A stretch of 64,000 nt of DNA from Gari tellinella (Eukaryota; Mollusca; Bivalvia; Cardiida; Psammobiidae). The translations under genes were made by a program, and so were the position numbers. The DNA lies in assembly GCA_922989275.2 (NCBI GenBank), contig OV277864.1, positions 25,555,550 to 25,619,549 of the forward strand, given 5' to 3'. Position 1 is the first letter of the stretch. Every line of letters begins with the position of its first letter. The notes below the pieces were generated by a model. It had not been told where the DNA came from. It did not search any database and saw only the letters and a program-made list of their open reading frames with translations. Positions 42,277 through 52,245 of the stretch are shown piece after piece.

Positions 42277-42430
42277 AATGTACTTGTCAAATGAAAACAG
42301 TGAAGAACCTGATTAGTTCCTACAGAAACCCACTATTCATGGTTAGCACTGTTTGTTATTTTGAAATATATTGTAGCTTAATTGGAAACTGGAATCGCCC
42401 ATTTGAAGTTTCAGGGCTGAATATAAAGAG
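42277..42430. mobile_element. MITE-H-like remnant
   Basis: AAACAGTGAAGAACCTGATT, GCACTGTTTGTTATTTTG, GCCCATTTGAAGTTTCAGGG. Confidence 0.45.
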
Positions 42431-42604
42431 ACCACTGAATGAAGAACCATTGCGGGTTGTTTTTTTTATAAAAACAAAACATGTTTCCACATAATGCATG
42501 ACAATAGCTATTGCTAAATCTCCTAAATGAGGTTTCTGCATGTATATTGGCTTATATTAAGCTATCTCAAGGACACATGTACCAACTAGAATACAGCTTA
42601 AACT

Positions 42605-42632
42605 TTTACCCCATAACTTTTTCTAGTTTTAA
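42605..42632. mobile_element. MITE-D end fragment hosting MITE-G
   Basis: TTTTACCCCATAACTTTTTC matches a MITE-D start; interrupted at TTAA by the MITE-G that follows. Confidence 0.5.
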
Positions 42633-42870
42633 CCCATTTGTGCCCACGATCCAATATATGGGACATAGGAACACAGTGAAGACTCTGATCAGACGCCATT
42701 TTTTATCAAAGGGGATGTCTGGTCAAATTTTTCATTTTGATCTTGTTTTATATTGAAATTCCTATCAGCAAACAGTGTAGACTCTGATCAGACGCCGCAT
42801 AATGCGGCGTCTGCTCAGAGTCTACACTGTTTGCCTATGTCCCATATATTGAATCGTGGGCACAAATGGG
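42633..42870. mobile_element. MITE-G, rearranged symmetric copy
   Basis: TTAA at 42629-42632 and 42871-42874. Both ends are the same terminus in inverted form (CCCATTTGTGCCCACGATCC and its complement, with the CATATATTG box). The left half breaks off inside the hairpin and joins the opposite interior (TTTTTTATCAAAGGGGATG). Hairpin on the right intact with a GCATAATGC apex. Confidence 0.8.
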
Positions 42871-42874
42871 TTAA

Positions 42875-43271
42875 ATGTTGAAAATGATAGCCTTTTAAAA
42901 AACTTAACTAGTGTTTCTTGACGGTAAACAGTGTTGAGCACTATCAGACCCGACGTCTGGGCAAACTGTTTGCAAGGTGGCTAATGGTTTTGACACCATT
43001 CTTGTGATTCATTCGGAGATAATAAGGTAATACTTTAGACGCGATTCTATCCGGTATATGGCAACCTGATACTTATGAAGAATGGGCAGTAAAAGACATA
43101 CAGTATGAAACACACTTTCAGTAATAATGTCTGTATAAGTAAATCCGGATGATTGAGTGTAATTCTATTCATTTAATGTCGTGCTTGCTATTCAGTTTTC
43201 ATCAGGTTACAAGAATGCTCAATACTGTCTGCAATAGATAGTAACATGGTATAAATACATCCAGATATGTA
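42875..43271. other. unassigned stretch
   Basis: A shortened hairpin-like piece (AACAGTGTTGAGCAC..GACGTCTGGGC) lies near 42928-42970. Nothing else recognised. Confidence 0.35.
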
Positions 43272-43519
43272 CAGTGGAGAAAACGTTATTCTTTCCCAAT
43301 AAACGCGTTTACGCTAAAACTATTATTTCCATTGAAAACAGTTTAGAGCCAGATCAGACGCCGGATAACCCGGCGTCTGATCAGGCTCCAAACTGTTTGC
43401 CACTCAGAATAACATGAATAGTCAGAAATGTCGAAATCTTGTTATTTTTCTATGTTTTATTTCCATGTGTTTGCGTTTTGTTTGCGTTTTAACAGGAAAG
43501 AATAACGTTTTCTCCACTA
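43272..43519 (-). mobile_element. MITE-A, full copy
   Basis: CAGTGGAGAAAACG to CGTTTTCTCCACTA. Hairpin apex GGATAACCC carries one unmatched change. Confidence 0.88.
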
Positions 43520-43550
43520 TATGAGTCAACCGTTCATCAACATTAACATA

Positions 43551-43770
43551 CAATGGAGAAGGCGAACATTTTCCCGTCTTTATGCAAATGGAACGAAAGC
43601 GCGTTGCAATAAAATGTAGAAAATGGTTACTGTTGGACACTTATGACGCTTTTTAATTCGTGTGGCCAACAGATTTGAGCCTGATCAGATGCTTGGGTCC
43701 CCGGCGTCTGATGTGGAACAAAACTGTTTGGCATAAACCAGCTTATTGGGAAACAATACGTCCTCCCCTA
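43551..43770 (+). mobile_element. MITE-A, degenerate
   Basis: CAATGGAGAAGGCGAACATTTTCCC to GGGAAACAATACGTCCTCCC; hairpin decayed (GATGCTTGGGTCCCCGGCG). Confidence 0.6.
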
Positions 43771-43975
43771 AAACCACACGAAACATGTGACACCATACTG
43801 CAGCACACAAATAGTAAGAAGAGCTCTTTTGGGATCTTTCTGTATTTACATTTGTCAAGCACTAAGCAATACATCTTCAAAGAAATAACTCAAAACACAA
43901 GTCTGTCTGTATATAAATCTGTTAGCCAGGATGTTAGATATCTGTTATGCGTTTGTAAATAATGTCCTTTGAAAT

Positions 43976-44075
43976 GTTTGGCTCCTCCAGTCTCGACATT
44001 CCGTAGACAACAATATCTATGTTGAAAACCAATGGCGACATTGTGCCAGAGTTATAGGATATTAAAGCAGAGCTT
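43976..44075. repeat. diverged dispersed repeat, copy 1
   Basis: TGTTTGGCTCCTCCAGTC and AATGGCGACATTGTGCCAGAG align loosely with 45748-45835. Both copies lie upstream of a MITE-E-type hairpin. Confidence 0.4.
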
Positions 44076-44182
44076 GGAATAATGAAGCTGGCTTGTAGCA
44101 AAGAATTTCATCTTTGATAAAACTTTTACTTCATAGTCATCGTTCTAAATCATCTGTGTTGGATCGGTTTCAATGTATGATA

Positions 44183-44265
44183 CCGCTTAAAGCAATGTCA
44201 AATAAAAGCAGAAAGCTCATTCAGGAGTTTTTTGTTTAACTTTTCTTTTGTTTCAAGCTTGCACT
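44183..44265. repeat. cassette II hairpin, decayed
   Basis: CGCTTAAAGCAATGTCAAAT, AAGCAGAAAGCTCATTCAGGAG, CTTTTGTTTCAAGC. Confidence 0.5.
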
Positions 44266-44304
44266 TGATTTCAACACTTATTGAAATTCCAATGTTGACT
44301 CCTT

Positions 44305-44619
44305 AATTGTGTGTGTTGTTCGGAAGGAGTTGATATAGGGAGGGGAATTGGCTTACATTTGCAAACAGCTTGAATTCAGACCAGACGCCGCATAACGTGG
44401 CGTCTGATCTGGATTCAAGCTGTTTGTCACTCATCATTATGTTTCTTCTGTTAAAATGTCCAATATATCACTTTGAGAAAAACACCAGACGACAATTTTA
44501 AGCAGGCGATATTACAGCCGAAAAGGTTTGACAAAATTATCTTGTTTGGGGAACAGCGGCAAGCATCGTTGTGAGGAGGGAATCGTTGTTCAGAGAGTCA
44601 TTGCATGGAAGGAGCACTG
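44305..44619. mobile_element. MITE-C, 5'-truncated
   Basis: GTGTGTGTTGTTCGGAAGGAG start; near-perfect hairpin 44361-44428 (GCATAACGTGG apex); GGAAGGAGCACTG end flanked by TCG rather than TA. Confidence 0.75.
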
Positions 44620-44692
44620 TCGTAGAGTATATAGTTCTAAGCGCACTAAGGCGCATCTATGGAGGAAATGGTTAAACAAACTTGTATACATA

Positions 44693-44938
44693 CAGTGGAG
44701 AATCTGTTATTCTTTCCCAATAAACGCGTTTACGCTAAAACTATTATTTGCAGTGCAAACAGTTTGGAGCCAGATCAGACGCCGGATAACCCGGCGTCTG
44801 ATCAGGTTTCAAACTGTTTGCCACCAAGATAAACATGAAATATCAGAATTGTCCAAACGTTGTTCTTTTCTACGTTTTAGCGCTTTGCGTTTGCGTACGT
44901 TTGCGTTTAAACGGGAAAGAATAATAGATTCTCCACTG
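44693..44938 (-). mobile_element. MITE-A, young full copy
   Basis: CAGTGGAGAATCTG to AGATTCTCCACTG; hairpin with GGTTTC in place of GGCTCC on the right arm. Confidence 0.92.
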
Positions 44939-45221
44939 TACAAAAAGGTCACGTTACTTAGAGAACAACTGTTTGATGTGTTAGATATAAGGGATTATTG
45001 TAAAGCAGAAAGTACCTAATGGTTTTTTGACTTATTTGCATCGTACATTAAGCTGCCACCTATATTGAATAAAAACTTCATTCCGTTTTTATTTTATTCT
45101 TCGTAAAAGCGACGTAAATGTATTACTGTATTTTGTGTATATATTTGTCGTAAGGTGATACCGGCACGACCCCAAGGGGCTGCACATTAGATCCCGAGAT
45201 TCCTGTGTCTTGTTGGTAAGG
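44939..45221. other. unassigned stretch
   Basis: No recognised feature. Confidence 0.4.
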
Positions 45222-45310
45222 TCCCGTGTTTATAATGCGTTTGAGACGAGTTTGGGATCTTTCTCCAGCTTTTGATTAGTCAGATTTGGACAAATTCTCA
45301 AATCAGACTT
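45222..45310. repeat. foldback I, degenerate copy 3
   Basis: TTTATAATGCGTTTGAGACG, TTTGATTAGTCAGATTTGG; only one arm is clear. Confidence 0.4.
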
Positions 45311-45315
45311 ATTAA

Positions 45316-45531
45316 CCCTTTACCTTATAGCCTGTTTCAATTATTGAATATTGATGGCCACTTAAAGCAGGTTGCATTCTGCTTAACTTTCAACCTGCTT
45401 TAAGCTTCCATGTGCTAGAATATGGAAAATATTCCCTATACTATATATTCATGACTGGTTAAATTGGAACTACTTTCTTCAGCGGAGGAATAAATCAAAT
45501 CCGCTAAAAGGCGCTTCTATGGGGGAAAGGG
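45316..45531 (+). mobile_element. MITE-D with half hairpin
   Basis: TTAA at 45312-45315 and 45532-45535. CCCTTTACCTTATAGCC to TGGGGGAAAGGG. The left arm and apex of cassette II are deleted (GCAGGTTGCATTCTGC). Confidence 0.85.
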
Positions 45532-45583
45532 TTAAAATCTTGAGAATGTTTGGTCTCAGACTTATCTCAAATGCTTTAAAACG

Positions 45584-45796
45584 ATGGTGTGGGTAAAGGT
45601 CGTTGTCCATTTCCGATTGCAACGCGTTGTCAAAAGGTTGCAAAGCAAAAAATACGAAATCAAACAATTAGATAATGAACTATTTCGCAACAATTCAGAC
45701 ATTTTGAAAAAGGAAAGTGCGCTTGCAAGAGTATTTCTTGTAAAGATGTTTGGCTCCGCTAGTTCGACAAACCAAAGAAAACTAACCCTGTGTTGA
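45584..45796 (+). CDS. possible short coding fragment, unrecognised
   Basis: A 70-codon open frame rich in K, E, L and R (VVKRLQSKKYEIKQLDNE, then NSDILKKESALARVF) with helix-forming composition, unlike the MITE-derived frames elsewhere. It overlaps a diverged repeat (45748-45835), so it could be a fragment of an unidentified mobile-element protein, an exon, or chance. No family recognised and no splice sites established. Confidence 0.2.
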   Translation: MVWVKVVVHFRLQRVVKRLQSKKYEIKQLDNELFRNNSDILKKESALARVFLVKMFGSASSTNQRKLTLC

Positions 45797-45835
45797 ATAA
45801 CAATGATGGCAATGTACCAGAGTTTAGGACATCGT
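45748..45835. repeat. diverged dispersed repeat, copy 2
   Basis: TGTTTGGCTCCGCTAGTTC and AATGATGGCAATGTACCAGAG; relative of 43976-44075. Confidence 0.4.
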
Positions 45836-45892
45836 GGCGGGTTTGGATTGATATTCTCATTGACCTCAAACAAGTTTATCTGCTGTATGTAT

Positions 45893-46094
45893 ACAATAAC
45901 GTCACTTCATTACGACCAATTTAATAAGTGATTTTTTGTATTTGTGGAAGATGGTTTCTTGAAGCGAGATGAGAGTAAATCAGAGAGGCCTCTAAAGGAG
46001 CATTCAATTACTTTTGATCTTGCTTTAAGCTATAACTTGTCTTTAGAATCATCGATGTAGTTATTTAAGTGGTCATTTTAGCTGACTTTACTCA
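45893..46094. mobile_element. MITE-E, degenerate
   Basis: CAATAACGTCACTTCATTACG to TTTTAGCTGACTTTACT; hairpin AAGCGAGATGAGAGTAAATC, apex GGCCTCTAAAGGAGC. Confidence 0.65.
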
Positions 46095-47454
46095 TGGTTT
46101 AATCAATTAAGCCTGGGTACTTTATGAGAGATTGCCTGTTAACCTTGCCGCGACTCTCTGATAAACTGTGATAACCTCTGCAGATAGAACTATTGATAAT
46201 TACGGGTCAATGTCAGCTCTTTATCCAGGATTCAATCACAGGATTTGTTATATGTATAAGTGTTATATCTATGTTTGTAAACACCCGACTATCAATAAAG
46301 TTTCTTGTATCTTGCATAATGCCATTAATAAATAAAGCATCAAACAGCTTATTGCTAAGGTTTAAAGGCTATAAAAAATAAATATTATATAAGAAACAGT
46401 GATTCTTAACAAGGAAGACCTGTAAAAAGGAGTTGCATGACGCACTACTTGTTGTCCGGTTCTTGTTTTGAAGCGCTCCATTTTGCAATCTTCGTAACTA
46501 TGTCTCCTAGCGGAAACAAAAAACGTTTAATGATAGAAGTATAAGACATTATAAATTACTACAGCTACAAAACGATACAAACGTAGATACCATCTAATAA
46601 TACTTCAAATATAAGCGCCGTGATCTGATTGGTTAATTTGCCATAGTACATTACACTATGTCTCGCTGGACCCACAAAAGCGCGTACAATTTGTTATGGG
46701 CTTGAGGGTATATATAAAAGTGCGTGCGATTTATTTTAGTCTTGGTGGTTCGCAAATTACACGCGCATGCTACTATTTGTTTCGTTATTGCCGGGTATAA
46801 AAGAGCATGCTAGTACCAACCGTTATTTATTTGTTTTCAACTAGACTAAAACATTTATTGGATATAACTTTGTAACTAGATGTGATAGAAACTTCATATT
46901 TTTGCAGGTGTACTCGACTCAAGCAGTTTTTAGCTCAGTACACATTTGGCCTGTCCGTGAAAAGTTAAGGTTATTCGAAAGTCAAATAGGCTGATTTCCA
47001 CATAGGTGATTGTTTTTGAATACATGTTTTAGAGGCTTCATAGTTTGCCCGTGTACTCCACTAAAGAAACTATTGTGCTCAGTACAAGTTGGGTCATGTA
47101 CTATATGAAAATACTTACCTGGGTACACACTGTTTGCATTGGACAAGTGTACTATTCACGAGTACGCGGTTTATTAAAGACGTTATGCTCGTCATTGCAG
47201 TTCAATGGGATTATTTGCAAAATGCAAGTACATTAACTTTGAAGTATGGGTATGCTCAAACTAACGCGAGTTCGAATCATCGATTTTCAACTGTTGTTCG
47301 TATCCAGCTCCGATGCCGAATAACATAGTGAACAAGCCACTTGAAGCGGTCGTATCAACATTACTTTACTGGCTACAGATTATAACAAACAGGGTGTGCA
47401 ACACATAACGTTACCATGACAACGTACTTTATTGTCCTCAACCGAGAATTACTT
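46095..47454. other. quiet stretch with two TATA-like boxes
   Basis: No gene assigned. A CTGATTGGTT box at about 46627, GTATATATAAAAG at about 46709 and GGGTATAAAAGAGC at about 46795 resemble core promoter elements on the plus strand, but no downstream coding sequence was recognised. MITE-H-like words (ACACTGTTTGCATTGGACAA) occur near 47127. Confidence 0.35.
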
Positions 47455-47580
47455 CATCCACTTGTTACGGCTTTCCTAAAACTTGCAAAACTGTTAGGAT
47501 CCAGTACAGACGCTCACAAACGCGGCGTCTGATCAGGATCCAATCTGAATGATTCTCGTGTTCAGGTTTCTTGAGTTACA
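47455..47580. mobile_element. MITE-B fragment
   Basis: AAACTGTTAGGATCCAGTAC, GCGGCGTCTGATCAGGATCC; apex CACAAAC is decayed. Confidence 0.5.
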
Positions 47581-47764
47581 TTGTCTTAAAATTAGTTTTC
47601 AAAAATCAAAAAATAGACTGCAACTATGGAGTAGAAGAAAAATGTTCGAGCTGGACACGATCAAGGTATCATAACTCTTTGCTGGGTGCATGTGTACATG
47701 TATTTGTTTCGTCTGTAATACAAATATCAACTGCCAATGTTCTAAAAATAGTTTTCAAAACCGG

Positions 47765-47890
47765 GTCCGAATGCCAAACAGTCTAATAGTTTGGAACCTC
47801 ATGAGACGCAACTTAACGCGGTGTCTCACCGGGATCCAATTTGTTCGCAAAGGTTAGATGGTTTCACTTCTAGCATGCTAAGAGTTAAGA
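47765..47890. mobile_element. MITE-B fragment
   Basis: TTTGGAACCTCATGAGACGC and GGTGTCTCACCGGGATCC. Confidence 0.45.
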
Positions 47891-47921
47891 GAGCACTGGT
47901 ATCGATTCCACCAACTATGTA

Positions 47922-48167
47922 CAATGGACAAGATGTTATTCTCTCCCGTTTCAACGCAAACTAAACGCAAACGCATTGCAATAAATCGAAGAAAATGACA
48001 ACTTGTTGACAATTCTGAATTTTTATTTTAATCTGAGTGGCAAACAGTTTGGAGCCTGATCAGACGCCGGGTTACCCGGCGTCTGATCTGGCTCCAAACT
48101 GTTTGCACTGGCAATATTAGGTTTAGTATAAACGCGTTTATTGGAAGGATTAACGTCCTCTCCACTG
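47922..48167 (+). mobile_element. MITE-A, full copy
   Basis: CAATGGACAAGATG to CGTCCTCTCCACTG, TA at the right; hairpin fully intact although the arms are diverged. Confidence 0.85.
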
Positions 48168-48397
48168 TATGCTTCAGATTTATGGCTGTTTTCATTACAG
48201 ATCTCTTTCCTAAGCTTTTAGAGAGCTTCAGTGAAACATAATATTTTCATGACAATTCACCATCACTACTCATTAATTCTTTTATGCTTTGCGAGTCCTT
48301 AACGTATCCATGACGAGCATGTAATGCCTCAAAACAATAAATAATGTCTCGACAATATTTCCCCCCAGTCGAACCAAGAAAACTTGAATTAACTTAA

Positions 48398-48874
48398 CCC
48401 TTTATTCCATAGTATGTTTCTAGTTTTGAAGACAGGTGGCTACTTAAAGCAGGTTGTAAGTAAAGCAGAATGCGCCATAAACCGCATTCTGATTTAATTT
48501 CAGCCTGATTTAAGCTACAGTGGAGAATCTGTTATTCTTTCCCGTTTAAACGCAAACGTACGCATACGCAAAGCGCTAAAACGTAGAAAATAACAACTTT
48601 TTGACAATTCTGATATTTCATGTTTATCTTGGTGGCAAACAGTTTGGAGCCTGATCAGACGCCGGGTTACCCGGCGTCTGATCTGGCTCGAAACTGTTTG
48701 CAATAGAAATAATAGTTTTAGCGTAAACGCGTTTATTGGGAAAGAATAACGTTTTCTCCACTGTACCATATGCTAGGATATAGGAAATATTTTAGGTTAC
48801 ACCTTCATGAATTTATAAATGTGAACTATTTTCTTAATTGGCGGAATATATAAAGTGCGCTATGTGGGAAAGGG
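48398..48874 (+). mobile_element. MITE-D host split by MITE-A
   Basis: TTAA at 48394-48397; CCCTTTATTCCATAG to TGTGGGAAAGGG, TTGA at the right. Cassette II hairpin 48444-48514 precedes the insertion. The host resumes with CCATATGCTAGGATATAGG, the expected MITE-D continuation. Confidence 0.88.
48518..48763 (+). mobile_element. MITE-A inside MITE-D with exact TA duplication
   Basis: TA at 48516-48517 and 48764-48765. Removing the element and one TA restores AAGCTACCATATGCTAG, matching intact MITE-D copies. Ends ATCTG (left) and AACG (right). Confidence 0.95.
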
Positions 48875-48879
48875 TTGAA

Positions 48880-48960
48880 TAGAACTTGTCCGTATTCCTA
48901 CAGATGAATTTCGATTGCTCGAGCTATCTTTTAAAGTCGAAAATACCCGTATTCAACCTC
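48880..48960. mobile_element. MITE-F fragment
   Basis: GATGAATTTCGATTGCTCGAG, AAAGTCGAAAATACCCGTATT. Confidence 0.4.
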
Positions 48961-49116
48961 CTTTACAAAGAGAATTCATTCATCCCTCAACATGATTTTT
49001 CTGCTCGAGTTTCCAAGTTTCTTGGAATAACCTTCAAAATGCAAATTATTTATAAAATACGAAAGTAAATTAATGTGTTTTCAAAGAGAATATGTGGCGA
49101 GGTCACGTTTTAAAAT

Positions 49117-49358
49117 GGGGAAGGCGTGATTCTTGCCCGTTTAAATACAAACGCTTTGTAATAAAACGTAGAAAATGACAATGTGTTGATAATTTTGAAT
49201 ACTTATTGTAATCTTGATGGCAAACAGTTTGAAGCCTGATCAGACGCCGGGCTACCCGGCGTCTGATCTGTCTCCAAACAGTTTGCACTGGAGATACTAG
49301 TTTCAGCGTAAAACTTTTCTTAACTTATTTCAGCGTTTAGGGAAAGAATAACGTATTC
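49117..49358 (+). mobile_element. MITE-A, older copy
   Basis: GGGGAAGGCGTGATTCTTGCCC to AATAACGTATTCTC. Hairpin nearly perfect (GGGCTACCCGG apex), although the flanks have decayed. Confidence 0.75.
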
Positions 49359-49359
49359 T

Positions 49360-49462
49360 CAAATTTAACTTTGAAATACGGGTGAGTTCGAGAGAATCGA
49401 GTTTAAGTTATTAAGGCTCGAACTTTCTTGCAAATTGGTTCGAAATTATCAAGGACGAATAT
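49360..49462. mobile_element. MITE-F fragment
   Basis: TTAACTTTGAAATACGGGTG, GAGTTCGAGAGAATCGAG; possibly the other half of 48880-48960. Confidence 0.4.
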
Positions 49463-49469
49463 GGGTTAG

Positions 49470-49492
49470 TAAATAAATAAATAAATAAATAA
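49470..49492. repeat. AAAT microsatellite
   Basis: (AAAT) repeated about five times. Confidence 0.9.
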
Positions 49493-49699
49493 GTGTTTTA
49501 TAAACGTTTCAATCAACCATGCTTGAAACAAGATACTTTTGTCATTTTCACTATTGCTTTTATCAGTGTTTAAAAAAGGAAAGTGACTAAAGCAAACTAA
49601 ACGTAAATGAGAAAAGATCATGCCATTTGTCAGATCACCCTTAAAATCTATGAGGAAATCTTCCAGCAAGCACTTGGGGCGATTTGTATACAAAAATAA

Positions 49700-49700
<1 letters not shown>

Positions 49701-49736
<36 letters not shown>
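49701..49736. repeat. TA microsatellite at the 3' end of the Penelope element
   Basis: About 17 TA units directly next to the element's terminal repeat. A second TA run borders the other end. Confidence 0.9.
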
Positions 49737-49737
<1 letters not shown>

Positions 49738-49900
49738 CGAATTAAAAAAAGAGAAAGATTATGCCTTTGTTTAAACAATATTTAATAAAAACATTACGCT
49801 CCTCTACTAAACTAGTTTCGCCTTTCGGCTCCTCAGTAGTCAATGGAAATAACGTCATTACGTCGTTGGTGACGTCATCGACGTTGTTTCGTTATTTGAC
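49737..49900 (-). repeat. Penelope terminal repeat, 3' copy
   Basis: 164 bp, nearly identical to 53354-53517 (one obvious change, GAAAGATT versus GAAAAATT). Contains the hammerhead-like core. Confidence 0.92.
49805..49836 (-). ncRNA. hammerhead-ribozyme-like core in 3' terminal repeat
   Basis: Read on the minus strand: CTGAGGA, helix II GCC-GAAA-GGC, GAAA, short helix III (ACUA/UAGU around GUU) and GUA as cleavage triplet. All invariant core positions (CUGANGA, GAAA, UH) are present. Helix I is weak by eye. Hammerhead motifs in terminal repeats of Penelope-like elements are established; function of this copy is inferred. Confidence 0.6.
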
Positions 49901-49939
49901 GTCAATGAAGTTTTTAATAAGAGTATTACTTGAGTAGTT

Positions 49940-50278
49940 TTAAGCATTTAATTTCGGCTTAAAACATTTTATGAAATAGTTTTCTTTGGCTAACCTAGCA
50001 GATGCCTTTGTTGAACGTACTTTGTAGAAAGGGAACATTTGAAATTTAGGGTCATAATTGGAACATTGGTCTAAATGTGCACTGAGCGGAATTTGGCGTG
50101 TTGATGGATCTCGAATTTGCTGCGCATGGATTGTTCTTCTTGTTCTGAGTTTGTCACCCGTTTGGCCTATATAATATTCTTTGCATCCATTACAGGTAAT
50201 AACATAAATACAATTTTTAACATCACAAGACATATTTGCGTTTACTTTGAATTTTTTTCCATTAAAATTATGAGTCAC
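49940..50278 (-). CDS. GIY-YIG endonuclease domain of Penelope polyprotein
   Basis: 112 codons open from a GTG, with no ATG, so it is a frame-shifted continuation of the RT protein, not a separate gene. Visible motifs: NCIYVITC (residues 22-29, GIY part), YYIGQT (35-40, YIG part), an arginine-rich helix LRTRRTIH (44-51), the KEN glutamate near residue 99 and a terminal N. Paired cysteines (C18, C23, C29, C32) fit the Zn-binding additions of some Penelope endonucleases. The domain would nick the target DNA to prime reverse transcription. Confidence 0.92.
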   Translation of the reverse strand: MTHNFNGKKFKVNANMSCDVKNCIYVITCNGCKEYYIGQTGDKLRTRRTIHAQQIRDPSTRQIPLSAHLDQCSNYDPKFQMFPFYKVRSTKASARLAKENYFIKCFKPKLNA

Positions 50279-52160
50279 TTTCTGTAATATGTTGACAGAG
50301 GCTACAGTTTGACCTTCCGCACTTTACAACTTTATTTGTTTGGTTAATGGAGAATTTGGCTTTAGTTAATAATTTCTTCAAATTTGGAAGTTGTCTTTTA
50401 CTTTTGATCAGTTTGGTTTCGTCAAGAATTTTGCTCATTTTAGAGTCTGATTTAAGGATATGTAGACTGTTAGAAAAAATCCCAAACATTTCAGGATTTT
50501 TAAAATTGTTCGTAGATACGTATGGTGTTTTATCAGTTTTTTGTTTTATTTGTACTTTGCATAGTTGTTCTCTTGGGATTTTCTTAGCTTCGTTGATTCC
50601 AGCGTCTATAATGCGCTTTGGGTATTCTCTTGTTTTTAAATGTAGGGAAAGTTCAAATAATCTTTTATCTCTTGTGTTTTGATCTGAAACAATGGTACAA
50701 ATTCGTCTTGCTAGATTATATGGTATGCTATTTATTGTGTGGTTGGGGTGACATGACTTGTAGTTAAGATATTGTTTGGAGTCAGTTGGTTTGAAGTATA
50801 TATCGGTATTTAAGGTTGTGTCAATCTTTATTATCAAAATGTCTAAGAAAGGGAGATATTTTTCGTCACATTCAATGGTAAATTGTATATCTGGATGTAA
50901 ATTATTTAGAATACAGTGGAATTTTTCGAGGTCGCTTTTAGACATGTCCCAAAACATAAAACAATCATCAAGGTAACGTTTCCAAAGTCTTTTAAGGTTG
51001 TTTCCAAAGTCTTCTCCAAATTCTCTTTCCGATATTTCGTACAATGATTCTTCGAGGTAAGCCAAAACAAGTGTAGCATAGGTAGGTGCGAATTTAGTAC
51101 CCATAGCTGTTCCTTTTACTTGAGTATAAAATTTACCATTGAATGTGAATATGTTGTTTTCAAGGATTACTTTTATGGCTTCTATAATGAAATTAGTGTT
51201 AAATCGCCTATGAATTAGTTGGGGATATTTGTTTAACCAGTAATTAATTGCTTCTATACCTAAACTGTGCGAAATATTTGAATACAGATTGGTGACGTCA
51301 AAGGACACCAAAAGAGTGTTTGATTTTACGTTTTTTGGAATATAATTCAAAAAGTCTATGTCATCTCTAATGTAGCTTTGAATCTTTTCAATGAATGGCT
51401 TCAAGAGTATGTCTACTAAATTACTTAAACGGTGGGTTTCGCAAACTGGACCTGCTACGATTGGTCTAAATGTTAAGTCGTCCGGTTCCAGAATTTCTAC
51501 GTATGTGCCGGACGTTTGTAGGCATTTTTCTTTGATAGATTTACTTTTGTGTATTTTCGGCAGGCCGTAAAATGTACTTGTTTTACATTCAAAATCTAAG
51601 AGGTAATTCAATTCATTTTTAGTTATATCCTTTGTTAGTTCAATCACTTTTTGAATTTTCTTAAACGTCTGTTTACAGCTGTCATCATTGGTTTCATTGT
51701 AAAATGAATCGTCTTGTAACATGGATAATATTTTTGTTTTGTAATAATCTCTGTTCATTATAACTATTCCCCCACCTTTATCTGCTTCTTTTATTATTAT
51801 GTTATCATCTTCTTGTAATGACTTTATAGCTTGTCGTTCTGAAAGTGAGACGTTATGTTTCTTTTTGTTATCCGGCTTGTTTGGTATTTTCTTTGTTACA
51901 TTGATAAAGTCATCTAGAGCTTGGTTTCGACCCTTTGGTGGTTGAAAGTCACTTTTATTTCTTACTAATGACTCGTCTTGTTTTATATTACTATCATGAA
52001 AAAATTCCTTGAGTTTTAATTTCCTATGAAACTCTGAAATATCTGCATCAAGCTCCTGTTTATTTGACTTTTCTGAAGTTGGAGTGTATTTAAAGCCTTT
52101 TAAAAGTAGTTTAAGTTCACTGTCGGATAATTTTCGATTAGAAAGATTAAATATTTTCAC
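50268..52160 (-). CDS. Penelope-type reverse transcriptase
   Basis: 630 codons without a stop. Motifs in order: EADKGGG (125-131, DKG box), GLPKIHK (199-205), FRPIVAGP (231-238), motif A LVSFDVTNLYS (catalytic D288), motif B KGTAMGTKFAPT (349-360), motif C RYLDDC (catalytic D398 and D399), then thumb-like TDSKQYLNYKSCHPNH and the linker zinc-knuckle CGRSNCSLCQH (614-624). The fold is telomerase-like in this family. The first codon shown is GTG; the frame is open about 30 codons upstream to a TGA, so the true start lies in the broken N-terminal section. The stop at 50268 overlaps the endonuclease frame by 11 bases; moving by one base restores continuity. Confidence 0.96.
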   Translation of the reverse strand: MKIFNLSNRKLSDSELKLLLKGFKYTPTSEKSNKQELDADISEFHRKLKLKEFFHDSNIKQDESLVRNKSDFQPPKGRNQALDDFINVTKKIPNKPDNKKKHNVSLSERQAIKSLQEDDNIIIKEADKGGGIVIMNRDYYKTKILSMLQDDSFYNETNDDSCKQTFKKIQKVIELTKDITKNELNYLLDFECKTSTFYGLPKIHKSKSIKEKCLQTSGTYVEILEPDDLTFRPIVAGPVCETHRLSNLVDILLKPFIEKIQSYIRDDIDFLNYIPKNVKSNTLLVSFDVTNLYSNISHSLGIEAINYWLNKYPQLIHRRFNTNFIIEAIKVILENNIFTFNGKFYTQVKGTAMGTKFAPTYATLVLAYLEESLYEISEREFGEDFGNNLKRLWKRYLDDCFMFWDMSKSDLEKFHCILNNLHPDIQFTIECDEKYLPFLDILIIKIDTTLNTDIYFKPTDSKQYLNYKSCHPNHTINSIPYNLARRICTIVSDQNTRDKRLFELSLHLKTREYPKRIIDAGINEAKKIPREQLCKVQIKQKTDKTPYVSTNNFKNPEMFGIFSNSLHILKSDSKMSKILDETKLIKSKRQLPNLKKLLTKAKFSINQTNKVVKCGRSNCSLCQHITESDS

Positions 52161-52245
52161 TTGTTCTGAGTTGGCATCTGCTAGGTTAATGTTTCGATTC
52201 TCGTGCTTTCGTCTAAAAAATCGTCCTGTTCTTCATTGACATGCG

